Source: Pseudomonas fluorescens
GTDB lineage: Bacteria > Pseudomonadota > Gammaproteobacteria > Pseudomonadales > Pseudomonadaceae
Reading direction: 5' to 3'
Length of the DNA stretch: 64,000 nt
Assembly: GCF_001307155.1 (NCBI RefSeq)
Contig: NZ_CP012830.1
Span: 2,680,501 to 2,744,500 of the forward strand
In this document: piece by piece, positions 39,387-48,750 of the stretch
Layout: each line of letters opens with the position of its first letter
How positions within the stretch are numbered: the stretch's first letter is position 1
The notes under the pieces: generated by a model
What the model saw: the letters and a program-made list of their open reading frames with translations, nothing else
Databases searched by the model: none
What the model was told of the DNA's origin: nothing
Position numbers and translations under genes: made by a program

Positions 39387-39719
39387 TCAGGCGGACGGGC
39401 GCGAGGCTTTCTCGACGTGACCGGACAGGCCGAAGCGGCGGTCCAGCTCATCGAGGACAGCCTGCGGATGCTGCCCCAGTTGGGCGAGCATGACCATACT
39501 ATGGAACCACAGGTCAGCGGTTTCGTAGATTACATCACTGCAATCTCCGCTGATGGCAGCGTCTTTGGCGGCAATGATCGTCTCGACCGATTCTTCGCCG
39601 ACTTTTTCCAGAATCTTGTTCAAGCCCTTGTGGTAAAGGCTGGCGACATAGGAGCTGTCGGCGGCAGCGCCTTTACGCTCTTCCAGCACTTGGGCCAGAC
39701 GGGTCAGGGTGTCAGTCAT
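39387..39719 (-). CDS. hisE: Phosphoribosyl-ATP pyrophosphatase HisE
   Basis: 110 residues, MazG-like all-helical fold. Second step of histidine biosynthesis. The EExxE-type metal motif is seen as [13 protein letters not shown], and [19 protein letters not shown] is the second conserved helix. The ATG at 39719 (MTDTLTRL) is used; the frame is open upstream inside hisI, but that part is the hisI shadow. Overlaps hisI by 8 bp. Confidence 0.96.
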   Translation of the reverse strand: MTDTLTRLAQVLEERKGAAADSSYVASLYHKGLNKILEKVGEESVETIIAAKDAAISGDCSDVIYETADLWFHSMVMLAQLGQHPQAVLDELDRRFGLSGHVEKASRPSA

Positions 39720-40110
39720 GTTTGTGGTCCGAATAGATGGCGTGCGGGTCCTTGAGCACCGGGTCGACGGTTTTCCAGTCGCCGTTTTCATAGACGCGGT
39801 AGAAGCAGCTTTGGCGGCCGGTGTGACAGGCAATGTCACCGATCTGCTCGACCATCAGAATGATCACGTCGGCGTCACAGTCCAGGCGCATCTCATGCAG
39901 GGTTTGCACATGCCCGGACTCTTCGCCCTTGCGCCACAGCTTGCCACGCGAACGTGACCAGTAGATGGCGCGGTTCTCGGCAGCGGTCAGTTCCAGCGCT
40001 TCGCGGTTCATCCAGGCCATCATCAGCACGCGCCCGGTTTTATGGTCCTGGGCGATCGCCGGCACCAGGCCGTCGCTGTCCCATTTGATCTCGTCCAGCC
40101 AATCTTTCAT
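39712..40110 (-). CDS. hisI: Phosphoribosyl-AMP cyclohydrolase HisI
   Basis: 132 residues. Third step of histidine biosynthesis, zinc and magnesium dependent. Motifs [31 protein letters not shown], the DCDAD metal cluster and [11 protein letters not shown] with zinc-binding Cys residues. The ATG at 40110 ([11 protein letters not shown]) has GGAG about 8 bases upstream and gives the family length; an ATG at 40137 is possible. As in other pseudomonads, HisI and HisE are separate proteins. Confidence 0.96.
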   Translation of the reverse strand: MKDWLDEIKWDSDGLVPAIAQDHKTGRVLMMAWMNREALELTAAENRAIYWSRSRGKLWRKGEESGHVQTLHEMRLDCDADVIILMVEQIGDIACHTGRQSCFYRVYENGDWKTVDPVLKDPHAIYSDHKHD

Positions 40111-40191
40111 CTTCGACTCCGACAGCGGGCTCGACACTTCAGTAGTGGAACCCTGGCGTTGGAACAGTGTGCCAGCGTGCAGCGCGGCTGG

Positions 40192-41796
40192 CTATCGTCG
40201 AACGATCAGATACAAGCCCACGGCCACCATGATCGCGCCGGGCCAATGGCCCAGTCCGTCCAGAGGGCCGCCGGCCAGCAGGATCGCGCCACCCGCCAGA
40301 TGCGCGGTGCCGAGCAGGCGCAGGAACCAGTCGTCCGAGCGGCGATGCCAGGCCGCTGGCGAGTTGACGACGTGCGGCTGCGACATGCGTTCGAGCAGGT
40401 CACGGGTCATGTTGGCCAGGTGCGGCAGTTGCTCGACCTGGTTGTGCAGGTTGCCGAGCAAGGTTTTCGGGCTGACGCGCTCGCGCATCCAGCGTTCGAG
40501 GAACGGCTGGGCGGTGTTCCACAGGTCCAGTTCCGGGTACAGCTGACGGCCCAGGCCTTCGATGTTGAGCAGGGTTTTCTGCAAAAGAACCAGTTGTGGC
40601 TGCACTTCCATGTTGAAGCGTCGCGCCGTCTGGAACAGGCGCATCAGCACCTGGCCGAAGGAAATATCCTTTAGCGGTTTTTCGAAAATCGGCTCGCAGA
40701 CCGTACGGATTGCCGCTTCGAATTCGTTGAGTTTGGTTTCCGCCGGCACCCAGCCCGAATCGATGTGCAATTGGGCAACGCGGCGATAGTCGCGCTTGAA
40801 GAAGGCGAACAGGTTGCGTGCCAGATAGTCCTGGTCTTCAGGCGTCAGGCTGCCGACGATCCCGCAGTCGATCGCAATGTACTGCGGGCTCCACGGCTGC
40901 ACGGTGCTGACGAAGATGTTGCCGGGGTGCATGTCGGCGTGGAAGAAGCTGTCGCGGAACACCTGGGTGAAGAAGATCTCCACGCCACGTTCGGCGAGCA
41001 TTTTCATGTCGGTGCGCTGGTCTGCGAGGGTCGCCAGGTCCGTGACCTGAATCCCGTAGATGCGCTCCATCACCAACACTTTTGGTCGGCACCAGTCCCA
41101 GTAGACTTGCGGCACGTACAACAACGGCGAGCCGTCGAAGTTGCGCCTCAGTTGGCTGGCATTAGCCGCTTCGCGCAACAGGTCGAGTTCGTCGAAGATG
41201 GTTTTTTCGTAGTCGCTGACCACCTCCACCGGGTGCAGCAGGCGGGCGTCGGCGGAGAGTTTTTCCGCTGCGCGGGCGAGGATGAACAGCCAGGCCAGGT
41301 CTTGCGCGATCACCGGTTTGAGGCCCGGGCGTATGACCTTGACCACCACTTCTTCGCCGCTCTTCAACTGCGCCGCATGAACTTGCGCTACCGAGGCTGA
41401 AGCCAGTGGCTCGATGTCGAATCGGCTGAACACATCACTGATTTTCTTGCCCAGCTGTTCTTCGATCAGCTTGACCGCTACCTGCGAGTCAAACGGCGGC
41501 ACGCGGTCCTGCAACAGCATCAGCTCATCGGCGATGTCTTCGGGCAGCAGGTCGCGGCGGGTCGAAAGGATCTGTCCGAACTTGATGAAAATCGGCCCCA
41601 GGTCCTGCAAGGCCAGCCGCAGGCGCGCGCCCCGGCTCAGGTCGAGGGTTTTACGCGGAAACCAGCGCCATGGCAGCGCATAACGCAGCCCCAGCAGGAA
41701 CCACGGCAGTGGCAGGGCGAACAGCAGGTCATCGAGGCGGTAGCGGATCACGACGCGCTGGATGCGCAACAAACGGCGGACGGCAAGCAGCTTCAT
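40192..41796 (-). CDS. ubiB: Ubiquinone biosynthesis kinase-like protein UbiB
   Basis: 534 residues, atypical ADCK/ABC1 kinase family. Supports ubiquinone biosynthesis, probably by ATP-dependent lipid extraction. The KxGQ motif ([14 protein letters not shown]), the Ala-rich [11 protein letters not shown] loop, VVKVIRPG with the conserved Lys, and the DMHPGN catalytic loop are visible. Two C-terminal membrane helices follow. Overlaps ubiJ by 4 bp. Confidence 0.96.
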   Translation of the reverse strand: MKLLAVRRLLRIQRVVIRYRLDDLLFALPLPWFLLGLRYALPWRWFPRKTLDLSRGARLRLALQDLGPIFIKFGQILSTRRDLLPEDIADELMLLQDRVPPFDSQVAVKLIEEQLGKKISDVFSRFDIEPLASASVAQVHAAQLKSGEEVVVKVIRPGLKPVIAQDLAWLFILARAAEKLSADARLLHPVEVVSDYEKTIFDELDLLREAANASQLRRNFDGSPLLYVPQVYWDWCRPKVLVMERIYGIQVTDLATLADQRTDMKMLAERGVEIFFTQVFRDSFFHADMHPGNIFVSTVQPWSPQYIAIDCGIVGSLTPEDQDYLARNLFAFFKRDYRRVAQLHIDSGWVPAETKLNEFEAAIRTVCEPIFEKPLKDISFGQVLMRLFQTARRFNMEVQPQLVLLQKTLLNIEGLGRQLYPELDLWNTAQPFLERWMRERVSPKTLLGNLHNQVEQLPHLANMTRDLLERMSQPHVVNSPAAWHRRSDDWFLRLLGTAHLAGGAILLAGGPLDGLGHWPGAIMVAVGLYLIVRR

Positions 41797-42416
41797 GCGT
41801 TATCGCTTGAATCAAGGGATCGGGAAAGACGCTCGAAGCGCGCCTCAAGACGTTCCAGATCAAGTTTGATCTGGTCCAGTTCACTAAACCGCGCTTCGGC
41901 TTCGCGCTGGCCGACGAGGGCCCGCGATTCTTCGGCGAGGTAGTCGGCAAGATTCTGGTTCAGGCTGGCGAAACCTTGCTGATACCAGCGTGCGCGGCTG
42001 CGCAAGTGACCGCCCAGCAGTTGCGTGGCGACCGGGCCCAGCCAGCGCGAGAGTTCGTATTCCCAGTCCAGCTCCAGGTCCTGAAGGACTGCCGCGAGTT
42101 CCAGCAGCACACCGCTGTCGCCGTCGAGTTCAACTTCAGGGCCATGCAGGACCGCCGTCTTGTCTTTGCTCAGGGCCAGCTTGAGCAGGCTTGCCGCCGG
42201 TGCGCGCAAGGTGCAGTCGGCGTCCGCGGCCCAGTGTGCTGCCAGCATCAGGCCTTCGTCGCTGGGCACAATGAACATCTGCAACGCCGGGCTGCGGCAA
42301 TCGACGGCAATCACCTTGCCGCTCAAATGCGCCAGGCGCGGCAGCGCTGTGCTGTCGAGCCGCAACACCCGGTTGAGGCCGAGTTCGACGCTGGCGAGCA
42401 GGCCGGCGAGCAACAT
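41793..42416 (-). CDS. ubiJ: Ubiquinone biosynthesis accessory factor UbiJ
   Basis: 207 residues. An N-terminal SCP2 sterol-carrier-like domain (about 20-120) and a C-terminal coiled coil (about 160-207), the UbiJ layout. Binds lipid intermediates in the soluble Ubi metabolon with UbiK. The start codon overlaps the ubiE stop by one base. Confidence 0.93.
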   Translation of the reverse strand: MLLAGLLASVELGLNRVLRLDSTALPRLAHLSGKVIAVDCRSPALQMFIVPSDEGLMLAAHWAADADCTLRAPAASLLKLALSKDKTAVLHGPEVELDGDSGVLLELAAVLQDLELDWEYELSRWLGPVATQLLGGHLRSRARWYQQGFASLNQNLADYLAEESRALVGQREAEARFSELDQIKLDLERLEARFERLSRSLDSSDNA

Positions 42417-43186
42417 CAGGGTTTGATACCGCGGTGCAGGGCGACGATGCCTGCGGTCATGTTGTGGTAGGTCACGCGGTCGAAACCGGCTTCAACCATC
42501 ATCGACTTCAGGGTTTCCTGGTTCGGGTGCATGCGGATCGATTCGGCCAGGTAGCGATAGCTTTCCGAGTCATTGGTGATCAGCTTGCCCATCAACGGCA
42601 TGAAGGCGAACGAGTAGGCGTCGTAGGCTTTGGACATCAGTGCGTTGGTCGGTTTGGAGAATTCCAGCACCAGCAAGCGCCCGCCCGGTTTGAGCACTCG
42701 CAGCATGGAGCGCAGGGCGTCTTCCTTGTGGGTGACGTTGCGCAGGCCGAACGCGATGGTCACGCAGTCGAAGTGGTTGTCCGGGAACGGCAGCTTTTCA
42801 GCGTCGGCCTGAACGAACTCGACGTTGCCGGCCACGCCCAGATCCAGCAGGCGGTCACGACCGACCTTGAGCATGGATTCGTTGATGTCGGCGAGCACGA
42901 CCTGGCCGGTCGGACCGACGAGGTGCGAGAACTTTCTGGTCAGGTCGCCGGTGCCACCGGCGATGTCCAGCACGCGGTTGCCGGTGCGAACGCCCGACAG
43001 TTCGATCGCGAAACGCTTCCACAAACGATGCATGCCGCCCGACAGGAGGTCATTCATCAGGTCGTATTTGGCGGCTACCGAGTGGAAAACCTCAGCGACT
43101 TTTTCCGCTTTCTGGCTTTCCGGAACGTTTTTGAAGCCGAAGTGAGTGGTGGGTTCGGCATCGCTGCCTTTGCGCTGATCAGTCAT
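42416..43186 (-). CDS. ubiE: Ubiquinone/menaquinone methyltransferase UbiE
   Basis: 256 residues, class I SAM-dependent C-methyltransferase. SAM motif [11 protein letters not shown] (about 72-82) and post-motifs [20 protein letters not shown] and [13 protein letters not shown] are clear. The ATG at 43186 ([12 protein letters not shown]) gives the known N-terminus; the open frame to 43270 is unsupported. First gene of the minus-strand ubi-his-tat-rsmE run. Confidence 0.97.
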   Translation of the reverse strand: MTDQRKGSDAEPTTHFGFKNVPESQKAEKVAEVFHSVAAKYDLMNDLLSGGMHRLWKRFAIELSGVRTGNRVLDIAGGTGDLTRKFSHLVGPTGQVVLADINESMLKVGRDRLLDLGVAGNVEFVQADAEKLPFPDNHFDCVTIAFGLRNVTHKEDALRSMLRVLKPGGRLLVLEFSKPTNALMSKAYDAYSFAFMPLMGKLITNDSESYRYLAESIRMHPNQETLKSMMVEAGFDRVTYHNMTAGIVALHRGIKP

Positions 43187-43341
43187 ATCGCTGTCACCAA
43201 AAGAGAATGCGCGACATTCTAATCCCGCAGGCATGCTTTGTCTTGGCAAGGCTGAAGGTAAGATAGGCAACCGCCCGGACGTTTTGACGCAGCAGGGGTC
43301 AGAATGCGTGAGGCAAGTCCCGATAAAGCAGGAGTCATTCA

Positions 43342-43617
43342 GTGGCCCATATTAGTGTTGAGCGTGCCCATGGCCTGGGTAAGGAAGCAGCCCGCGAGAA
43401 GGCTGACAAACTGGCGGAAAAACTGGCGGCGCAATATGGCCTGGAACCTCAGTGGTCGGGCGACACCCTGAACCTCAAGCGTTCCGGGGTAAAAGGCGCC
43501 GTGTATGTGGGCGACACCTCGATCAGGGTCGATGTCGAACTCGGCCTGTTGATGTCAGCCATGAGCGGCACCATCAAGTCGGAAATCGAAAGAGCCCTCG
43601 ATAAAGCACTGGTCTGA
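43342..43617 (+). CDS. Polyhydroxyalkanoic acid system family protein
   Basis: 91 residues, PHA_gran_rgn family. The family opening [22 protein letters not shown] and the [19 protein letters not shown] strand pair are present. A small protein found next to pha genes, with no proven activity. The start is GTG at 43342 with AGGAG upstream. It sits between ubiE (divergent) and phaI. Confidence 0.85.
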   Translation: MAHISVERAHGLGKEAAREKADKLAEKLAAQYGLEPQWSGDTLNLKRSGVKGAVYVGDTSIRVDVELGLLMSAMSGTIKSEIERALDKALV

Positions 43618-43630
43618 TCGCCCTTGTTTT

Positions 43631-43712
43631 TGTAGGAGCAAGGCTTGCCCGCGAGTTGGTATACCAGGCACGCCACGTTATCGTTCATCGCGAGCAAGCT
43701 TTGCTCCTACAG
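43631..43712. repeat. REP doublet (type B)
   Basis: TGTAGGAGCAAGGCTTGCCC and the inverted partner ending GCTTTGCTCCTACAGG, 82 bp, upstream of phaI. Confidence 0.9.
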
Positions 43713-43835
43713 GTTTGAGGCACCACTCAATTGTTGCGGTTGTTAGGGTGCCGTTTCTAATTTTTCTCACTACGTTGTGCCTGAGCCCGACGCTTGACGG
43801 GCAGTTCCTCAAACCTTCTGCGCGTGAGGTGCACC

Positions 43836-44258
43836 ATGGCCAAAGTTACTTTGAAGAAAAAAACTGACGTTCAGCCGACTGCGTTGAACGAAGTGAAATC
43901 CTATGCCCGCAAGATCTGGCTGGCAGGCCTGGGTGCCTACACCAAGGTCGGTCAGGAAGGCAGCGAGTACTTTCAGGAGTTGATCAAGGCTGGTCAAACT
44001 GTTGAAAAGAAAGGCAAAAAAGTCGTTGCCGAGAAGCTTGAAGCGGCCAACGCCGAGATTGATGAAGCCAAGAGTGAAGTCAGTACCTTCAAAGGCAAAG
44101 TCGAAGTTCAGCTCGACAAAGTCGAGAAGGCTTTCGACACGCGTGTCGCAAGTGCCTTGAATCGTATCGGCATTCCGTCTAAACATGACGTTGAGACACT
44201 CTCTGCTAAGCTCGATGAGCTGACGGCATTGCTCGAACGCGTCGCGCGTAAACATTAA
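43836..44258 (+). CDS. phaI: Phasin PhaI
   Basis: 140 residues, phasin of mcl-PHA granules. One amphipathic phasin domain starting SYARKIWLAGLGAYTKVGQEG and a heptad-like helical rest; a coat protein of the granule surface. The ATG at 43836 (MAKVTLKKKTDV) is taken, preceded by GAGG. phaF follows after 10 bp and shares the phasin domain, reflecting an old duplication. Confidence 0.95.
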   Translation: MAKVTLKKKTDVQPTALNEVKSYARKIWLAGLGAYTKVGQEGSEYFQELIKAGQTVEKKGKKVVAEKLEAANAEIDEAKSEVSTFKGKVEVQLDKVEKAFDTRVASALNRIGIPSKHDVETLSAKLDELTALLERVARKH

Positions 44259-44268
44259 GGAGAACGGG

Positions 44269-45069
44269 ATGGCTGGTAAAAAGAACACCGAGAAAGAAGG
44301 CAGCTCGTGGATTGGGAAAGTCGAAGACTACTCCCGCAAAATCTGGCTTGCTGGTTTAGGCGTGTACTCGAAGATCGACACTGACGGCAGCAAACTCTTC
44401 GAGTCATTGGTTAAAGATGGCGAGAAAGCCGAGAAGCTCACCAAGAGCGCTGTCGGCAAAACTGTCGACGCTGCCAAAGACTCCGCTCAATCGGCCAAGT
44501 CGCGTATCAGTGGTGTCAAAGATCGCGCGCTGGGCAAGTGGGATGAACTGGAAGGGGCTTTCGACAAGCGTCTGAACAGCGCGATTTCGCGTCTTGGCGT
44601 GCCAAGCCGCAATGAAGTCAAAGCGCTGCACAGCAAGGTCGATACCCTGACCAAGCAAATTGAAAAACTCACCGGTGCCAAGGTTGCGCCTGTTGCCGCT
44701 AAAACGGCAGCAGCCAAACCGGCCGCTAAAACTGCCGCCAAACCCCTGGTCAAAGCTGCCGCAAAAACGGCTGCCAAACCAGCGGCTAAAGCGCCAGCCA
44801 AGCCGGCAGCTAAAACCGCGGCAGCCAAACCTGCAGCGGCCAAGCCAGCAGCCAAACCGGCGGTTGCCAAAGCCGCCGCCAAGCCTGCTGCTGCGAAGAA
44901 GCCAGTAGCCAAAAAGCCTGCAGCCCCGAAAGTGGCCGCAGCGAAACCGGCAGTGGCTGCCGCCAAACCGGCAGCACCGGTCAGCCCGGCGAACTCCGCC
45001 GCGGCGCCAACCCCTGCTGTGACCCCGACTGTAGCGCCAACCCCATCGGCGCCAACCAGTCAGTCCTGA
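44269..45069 (+). CDS. phaF: Phasin and nucleoid-associated protein PhaF
   Basis: 266 residues. An N-terminal phasin domain (SRKIWLAGLGVYSKIDTDGS) to about residue 140, then a histone-H1-like tail of AAKPAAK-type repeats (about 143-245), strongly basic, which binds DNA and couples PHA granules to the nucleoid for partition. The C-terminal 25 residues are Pro/Ala/Thr-rich and uncharged. Last gene before a strong terminator. Confidence 0.96.
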   Translation: MAGKKNTEKEGSSWIGKVEDYSRKIWLAGLGVYSKIDTDGSKLFESLVKDGEKAEKLTKSAVGKTVDAAKDSAQSAKSRISGVKDRALGKWDELEGAFDKRLNSAISRLGVPSRNEVKALHSKVDTLTKQIEKLTGAKVAPVAAKTAAAKPAAKTAAKPLVKAAAKTAAKPAAKAPAKPAAKTAAAKPAAAKPAAKPAVAKAAAKPAAAKKPVAKKPAAPKVAAAKPAVAAAKPAAPVSPANSAAAPTPAVTPTVAPTPSAPTSQS

Positions 45070-45085
45070 TTAACCCAGGGCACGC

Positions 45086-45119
45086 AAAAACGCCCGGCCT
45101 GCGAAGGTCGGGCGTTTTT
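45086..45119 (+). terminator. Intrinsic terminator of phaIF
   Basis: AAAAACGCCCG / CGGGCGTTTTT with a 12-base loop; the symmetrical A and T tracts would also allow function on the minus strand. Confidence 0.93.
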
Positions 45120-45154
45120 GTTTGTGCCGCAAAAACTGAGTGGTTCGCCAACCG

Positions 45155-45286
45155 GTGTAGCAGCTGCCGAAGGCTGCGTTCGGCGACGAAGTCGTCGTAA
45201 ATCGGTCACCCGGTTTTATCAGGTAGGTTGTGCTATCCGGATTGCGACTGCTGCGCACTCGAACGCAGGCTTCGCCAGCCGCTACA
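45155..45286. repeat. Long palindromic repeat (type C)
   Basis: 132 bp beginning TGTAGCAGCTGCCGAAGGCT and ending with the inverted partner (GCTTCGCCAGCCGCTACA), with inner GTCGTCGTAA / ATTGCGACTGC parts. A third repeat class, seen once here, between the convergent phaF and phaD genes. Confidence 0.75.
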
Positions 45287-45300
45287 GGGGCGGTGTTGCT

Positions 45301-45921
45301 TCAGTCATGCTCTTCCAGATACTGCAACGCCAACTGCTCGGTTGCGAGTTTCGCCGACGGCGGCAGGTGCGGCGCCACCAGCATCATGATCTGGTAGACC
45401 ACCACTCGCACTTCGCCTTCGCGATCGAGAATCCGTTGATAGTCCAGGGAAAACAGCAAGGTCATGGTGATCTGTTCCACCAGTTGCCCGAGTGCCTGGG
45501 TATCGCTGACCAATTGCCCCTGAGCCTTCAGCTGCGCCAGTAACGAGGCCAGTGTGCGCTTGAGGGCATTGAGCAGATTACGAATGCCCTTGGCCAGTTT
45601 CGGCAAGCGCCCGGCCAGGTTCGACAGGTCCTGGAACAGGAAGCGGTAGTGTGCCAGGCGTTCGACGATCAGGTGCAGGAACAGCCAGTAATCCTCCGGG
45701 GCCAGTTGCACGTCCGACGGCGGATCGAGCAAGGGCGTCAATTCGCTCTGGAAGCGCTCGAACAACCCGAGAATCAGCGGCTCCTTGCCGTGAAAGTGGT
45801 AGTAGAGGTTGCCGGGGCTGATCCCCAGCTCATTGGCAACTTCCATGGTAGAGACATTTGGCTCGCCCTTTTGGTTGAACAGCAGCAGGGCACATTCAAG
45901 AATCCGGTCGCGGGTTTTCAT
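45301..45921 (-). CDS. phaD: TetR-family regulator PhaD
   Basis: 206 residues. TetR-type HTH at the N-terminus (RILECALLLFNQKGEPNVST, then NELGISPGNLYYHFHGKEPL) and an all-helical effector domain. In P. putida PhaD activates phaC1 and phaI promoters, probably sensing an acyl-CoA-type metabolite. Last gene of phaC1-phaZ-phaC2-phaD, 62 bp after phaC2. Confidence 0.94.
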   Translation of the reverse strand: MKTRDRILECALLLFNQKGEPNVSTMEVANELGISPGNLYYHFHGKEPLILGLFERFQSELTPLLDPPSDVQLAPEDYWLFLHLIVERLAHYRFLFQDLSNLAGRLPKLAKGIRNLLNALKRTLASLLAQLKAQGQLVSDTQALGQLVEQITMTLLFSLDYQRILDREGEVRVVVYQIMMLVAPHLPPSAKLATEQLALQYLEEHD

Positions 45922-45983
45922 CCAGTCTTCTTAGTGATTCGTCAGGCCACGGCCGACACTTCAGGCCGTGGCGCGGGGAGAGT

Positions 45984-47666
45984 TCAGCGTACGCGCACGT
46001 AGGTGCCTGGCGCCGCCTCCATCGGTGGATAGTTCTGGTTGCCAAGGGCCATCAGCGTTTCGCGCTGAGTGCCGGAACGTTCCTGAATCCAGCTCAGCCA
46101 CTGGTTCCACCAACTGCCGTCGACGTGTTTGGCGTCGTAGTACCAGGCCCGTGGATCGCTGCTCAGTTTCGGGCTCTCGACGTAGTTGGCCTTGGGGTTG
46201 CTCGGTGGGTTGAGAATGCTCTGCACGTGGCCGCTGTTGGACAGCACGAAGCGCCGCTCACCGCCCAGCAGCAGTGTCGAGCGGTACACCGCATCCCAAG
46301 GTGTGATGTGGTCGTTGATCCCGGCGACGCTGAAGCTGTCGACGTTGACTTTCTGCAAGTCGATCGGCGTGCCGCAGACCTCCAGTCCGCCAGGATGGGT
46401 CAGCGGGTTGTGCTTGAAGAAGTCCAGCAGGTCGCCATGAAAAGCGGCCGGCAGGCGAGTGTTGTCGTTGTTCCAGTAGAGAATGTCGAAGGCTGGCGGC
46501 TCTTTGCCCAGCAGGTAGTTGTTGACCCAGTAGTTCCAGATCAGGTCGTTGGGGCGCATCCAGGCGAATACCTTGGCCATGTCGCGACCTTCGAGCACGC
46601 CTTTCTGGTAGGAGCGACGCTTGGCCGCTTCGAGGGTTTGTTCGTCGGCAAACAGGGTTGCCGGGCTTTCCAGTTCACTGTCGAGCAGGCTCACCAGATA
46701 GGTCGCGCTCGAGACCCGACGCAACTGCCGCTTGGCTTGCAGATGTCCTTGCAGGGCCGCGATGGTCAGGCCGCCGGCGCAGGCGCCCATCAGGTTGACC
46801 TCGCGGCTGCCGCTGATCGCCCGGCAGACGTTCAGCGCTTCTTCCACGGCCTCGACGTAACTCGACAGACCCCATTCGCGATGACGGACATCCGGGTTGC
46901 GCCAGCTGACCATGAACACCTGCAGGCCGTTTTTCAGTGCGAACTGGACGAAACTGTTGTGCGGGCTCAAGTCGAAAATGTAGTACTTGTTGATCTGCGG
47001 CGGCACCACGAGCAGCGGCCTCGCGTACTGTTTTTCGCTCATCGGCTTGTACTGCATCAGCTCCAGCAGTTCGTTGCGAAACACCACGGCACCGGTGGTG
47101 GTGGCGACCGTTTTGCCGACTTCGAAGGCGTGCTTGGTCACCTGGCTGGGCAGGCCATTGTTGTGCATCAGGTCGTCGAACAGATGGCTGAGGCCACGCA
47201 CCAGACTGTGGCCGCCTGAGTTGAACAGCTCCTTGACCGCCAGCGGGTTGAGTAAAGTGTTGGACGGCGAGACGGCGTCGTTGAGCAGGGTAAAGGCAAA
47301 GTGCGCGCGTGCACGGTCATCGGCGGGCATGCCGCTTTCATCGATCCATTTTTTGATCTGCTTCTGCCAGCTCAGGTAAGCCTGAAGGCCGCGTCGGTAA
47401 AACGGATTGAGGGCCCAGCTCGGGTCGGCGAAGCGGCTGTCCGAAGGGTTGGGCTGATGCAGGGTCTCGCCCAGTAGTACCCGGCCCAGCTGGCCACCCA
47501 ACGCCAGTGCGTGTTTGGCACTCTGTACCGGGTGACGCAAGCCGTGAGCGGCGACACTGCGCAGAGTCGAGAACAGATCCCGGCCGCGCAGACCGGTGAT
47601 CGCACTCTGGGCATTGATGAATGCGGCGGGTGGAGGAAAGGCGCCCGGCGCTTTTTTGTCTCGCAT
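45984..47666 (-). CDS. phaC2: Class II PHA synthase PhaC2
   Basis: 560 residues. Polymerises (R)-3-hydroxyacyl-CoA of medium chain length. The lipase-like box is GACAGG with nucleophile C296; D452 (NDHITPW) and H480 (SNSGH) complete the triad. Clearly paralogous to PhaC1. The N-terminus is Pro-rich (APGAFPPPAAF) and differs from PhaC1. Confidence 0.96.
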   Translation of the reverse strand: MRDKKAPGAFPPPAAFINAQSAITGLRGRDLFSTLRSVAAHGLRHPVQSAKHALALGGQLGRVLLGETLHQPNPSDSRFADPSWALNPFYRRGLQAYLSWQKQIKKWIDESGMPADDRARAHFAFTLLNDAVSPSNTLLNPLAVKELFNSGGHSLVRGLSHLFDDLMHNNGLPSQVTKHAFEVGKTVATTTGAVVFRNELLELMQYKPMSEKQYARPLLVVPPQINKYYIFDLSPHNSFVQFALKNGLQVFMVSWRNPDVRHREWGLSSYVEAVEEALNVCRAISGSREVNLMGACAGGLTIAALQGHLQAKRQLRRVSSATYLVSLLDSELESPATLFADEQTLEAAKRRSYQKGVLEGRDMAKVFAWMRPNDLIWNYWVNNYLLGKEPPAFDILYWNNDNTRLPAAFHGDLLDFFKHNPLTHPGGLEVCGTPIDLQKVNVDSFSVAGINDHITPWDAVYRSTLLLGGERRFVLSNSGHVQSILNPPSNPKANYVESPKLSSDPRAWYYDAKHVDGSWWNQWLSWIQERSGTQRETLMALGNQNYPPMEAAPGTYVRVR

Positions 47667-47780
47667 GAGTCAACACTCCTTCGTCAAGCCATCAACAAGT
47701 ACATCAATTCCGAATAGACACCATAGTCGCTTCGGACCTCCCTTGCGGCTTTCGACACGCCTGTCGACATACGCAGTACG

Positions 47781-48638
47781 TTATGTGCCGCCGAACGACC
47801 CCGGGTGCGGATGCATCACCGCCCGTTGGCGTTCTTCCTGGAGAAATTTCATGATGATCGGAGCGACGGCTTCAGCCCGAGTGATCAGGAATAAATGGCC
47901 GTCGTCGATTATGTGTAGCTGGGCATTGGGAATACGCCAGGCGAGTACCCGCATATTGATCAGCGGAATGAGCGGGTCATCGTCACCGGCCAGCACCAGG
48001 GTCGGCTGATTGATTTTGTGCAGCCAGTGAATACTGGTCCAGCCCAGGCCCGCGAACAGCTGCCAGTAGTAGCCAAGCTTGCCCGCCGAGCGGACTTTGC
48101 TGGCGTGCTCCGCCGCGAGGTTCGGATCACGCCGGAACGAACCGCCATAAATCAGCGGCGCAATGCGAATCACGTGGGATGGCTGGATGTAGCGTCTGGG
48201 GCTGGCCATCATCCACAGCACTTTCGGTTTGCCCGGCACCATCACCATGCCCGCCGCCGTCGCCGCCAACACCAGTTTCTTGCAGCGCTCGGGGTAGTCG
48301 AAAGCGAACTGTTGGGCGAGTGCCCCGCCCCAGGAAACACCGACCACGTTGACTTGCCCGTAATCGAGGTAGTCGAGCATCCGAGCGGTCAGCTTGGCCA
48401 GTCCGGGAAAGCGGTAAGGGTGGGTAGGCGTCGATGAACCGCCGACACCGGGGACATCGAAGGCGATCACTTCCAGGTCCGGGTCGAGCGCCTGGACGAA
48501 CGGAAACACCAGCTCAAGGTTGGCGCCGATGCCGTTGAAAATCAGCAGGGGCGTCAAGTGAGGCTTGCCGGGGCGTACCGCGGTGCGGATGGTTTGACCA
48601 TCCAGGTCGACAGTACGAAATATGAACGGTTGCGGCAT
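47781..48638 (-). CDS. phaZ: Intracellular PHA depolymerase PhaZ
   Basis: 285 residues, alpha/beta hydrolase. Releases 3-hydroxyacids from granule PHA. Nucleophile S102 in GVSWGG; the Asp lies in LVLAGDDDPLIP and the His in IIDDGHLFLI, consistent with the S102-D221-H248 triad of P. putida PhaZ. Lies between the two synthase genes, the standard order. Confidence 0.96.
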   Translation of the reverse strand: MPQPFIFRTVDLDGQTIRTAVRPGKPHLTPLLIFNGIGANLELVFPFVQALDPDLEVIAFDVPGVGGSSTPTHPYRFPGLAKLTARMLDYLDYGQVNVVGVSWGGALAQQFAFDYPERCKKLVLAATAAGMVMVPGKPKVLWMMASPRRYIQPSHVIRIAPLIYGGSFRRDPNLAAEHASKVRSAGKLGYYWQLFAGLGWTSIHWLHKINQPTLVLAGDDDPLIPLINMRVLAWRIPNAQLHIIDDGHLFLITRAEAVAPIIMKFLQEERQRAVMHPHPGSFGGT

Positions 48639-48669
48639 GCTTCAAGCCCTGTGGGTGGATCGTTATCCC

Positions 48670-48739
48670 TGTAGGAGCACGGCTTGCCGGCGATGGCGTC
48701 CTTGAGGTCGCCATCGCGAGCAGGCTCGGCTTCTGCAGG
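48670..48739. repeat. REP doublet (type B, diverged)
   Basis: TGTAGGAGCACGGCTTGCCG and the inverted partner ATCGCGAGCAGGCTCGGCTT, 70 bp, inside the pha operon between phaC1 and phaZ. A hairpin at this spot may lower phaZ and phaC2 message relative to phaC1. Confidence 0.8.
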
Positions 48740-48750
48740 TTTGTGGTCAG

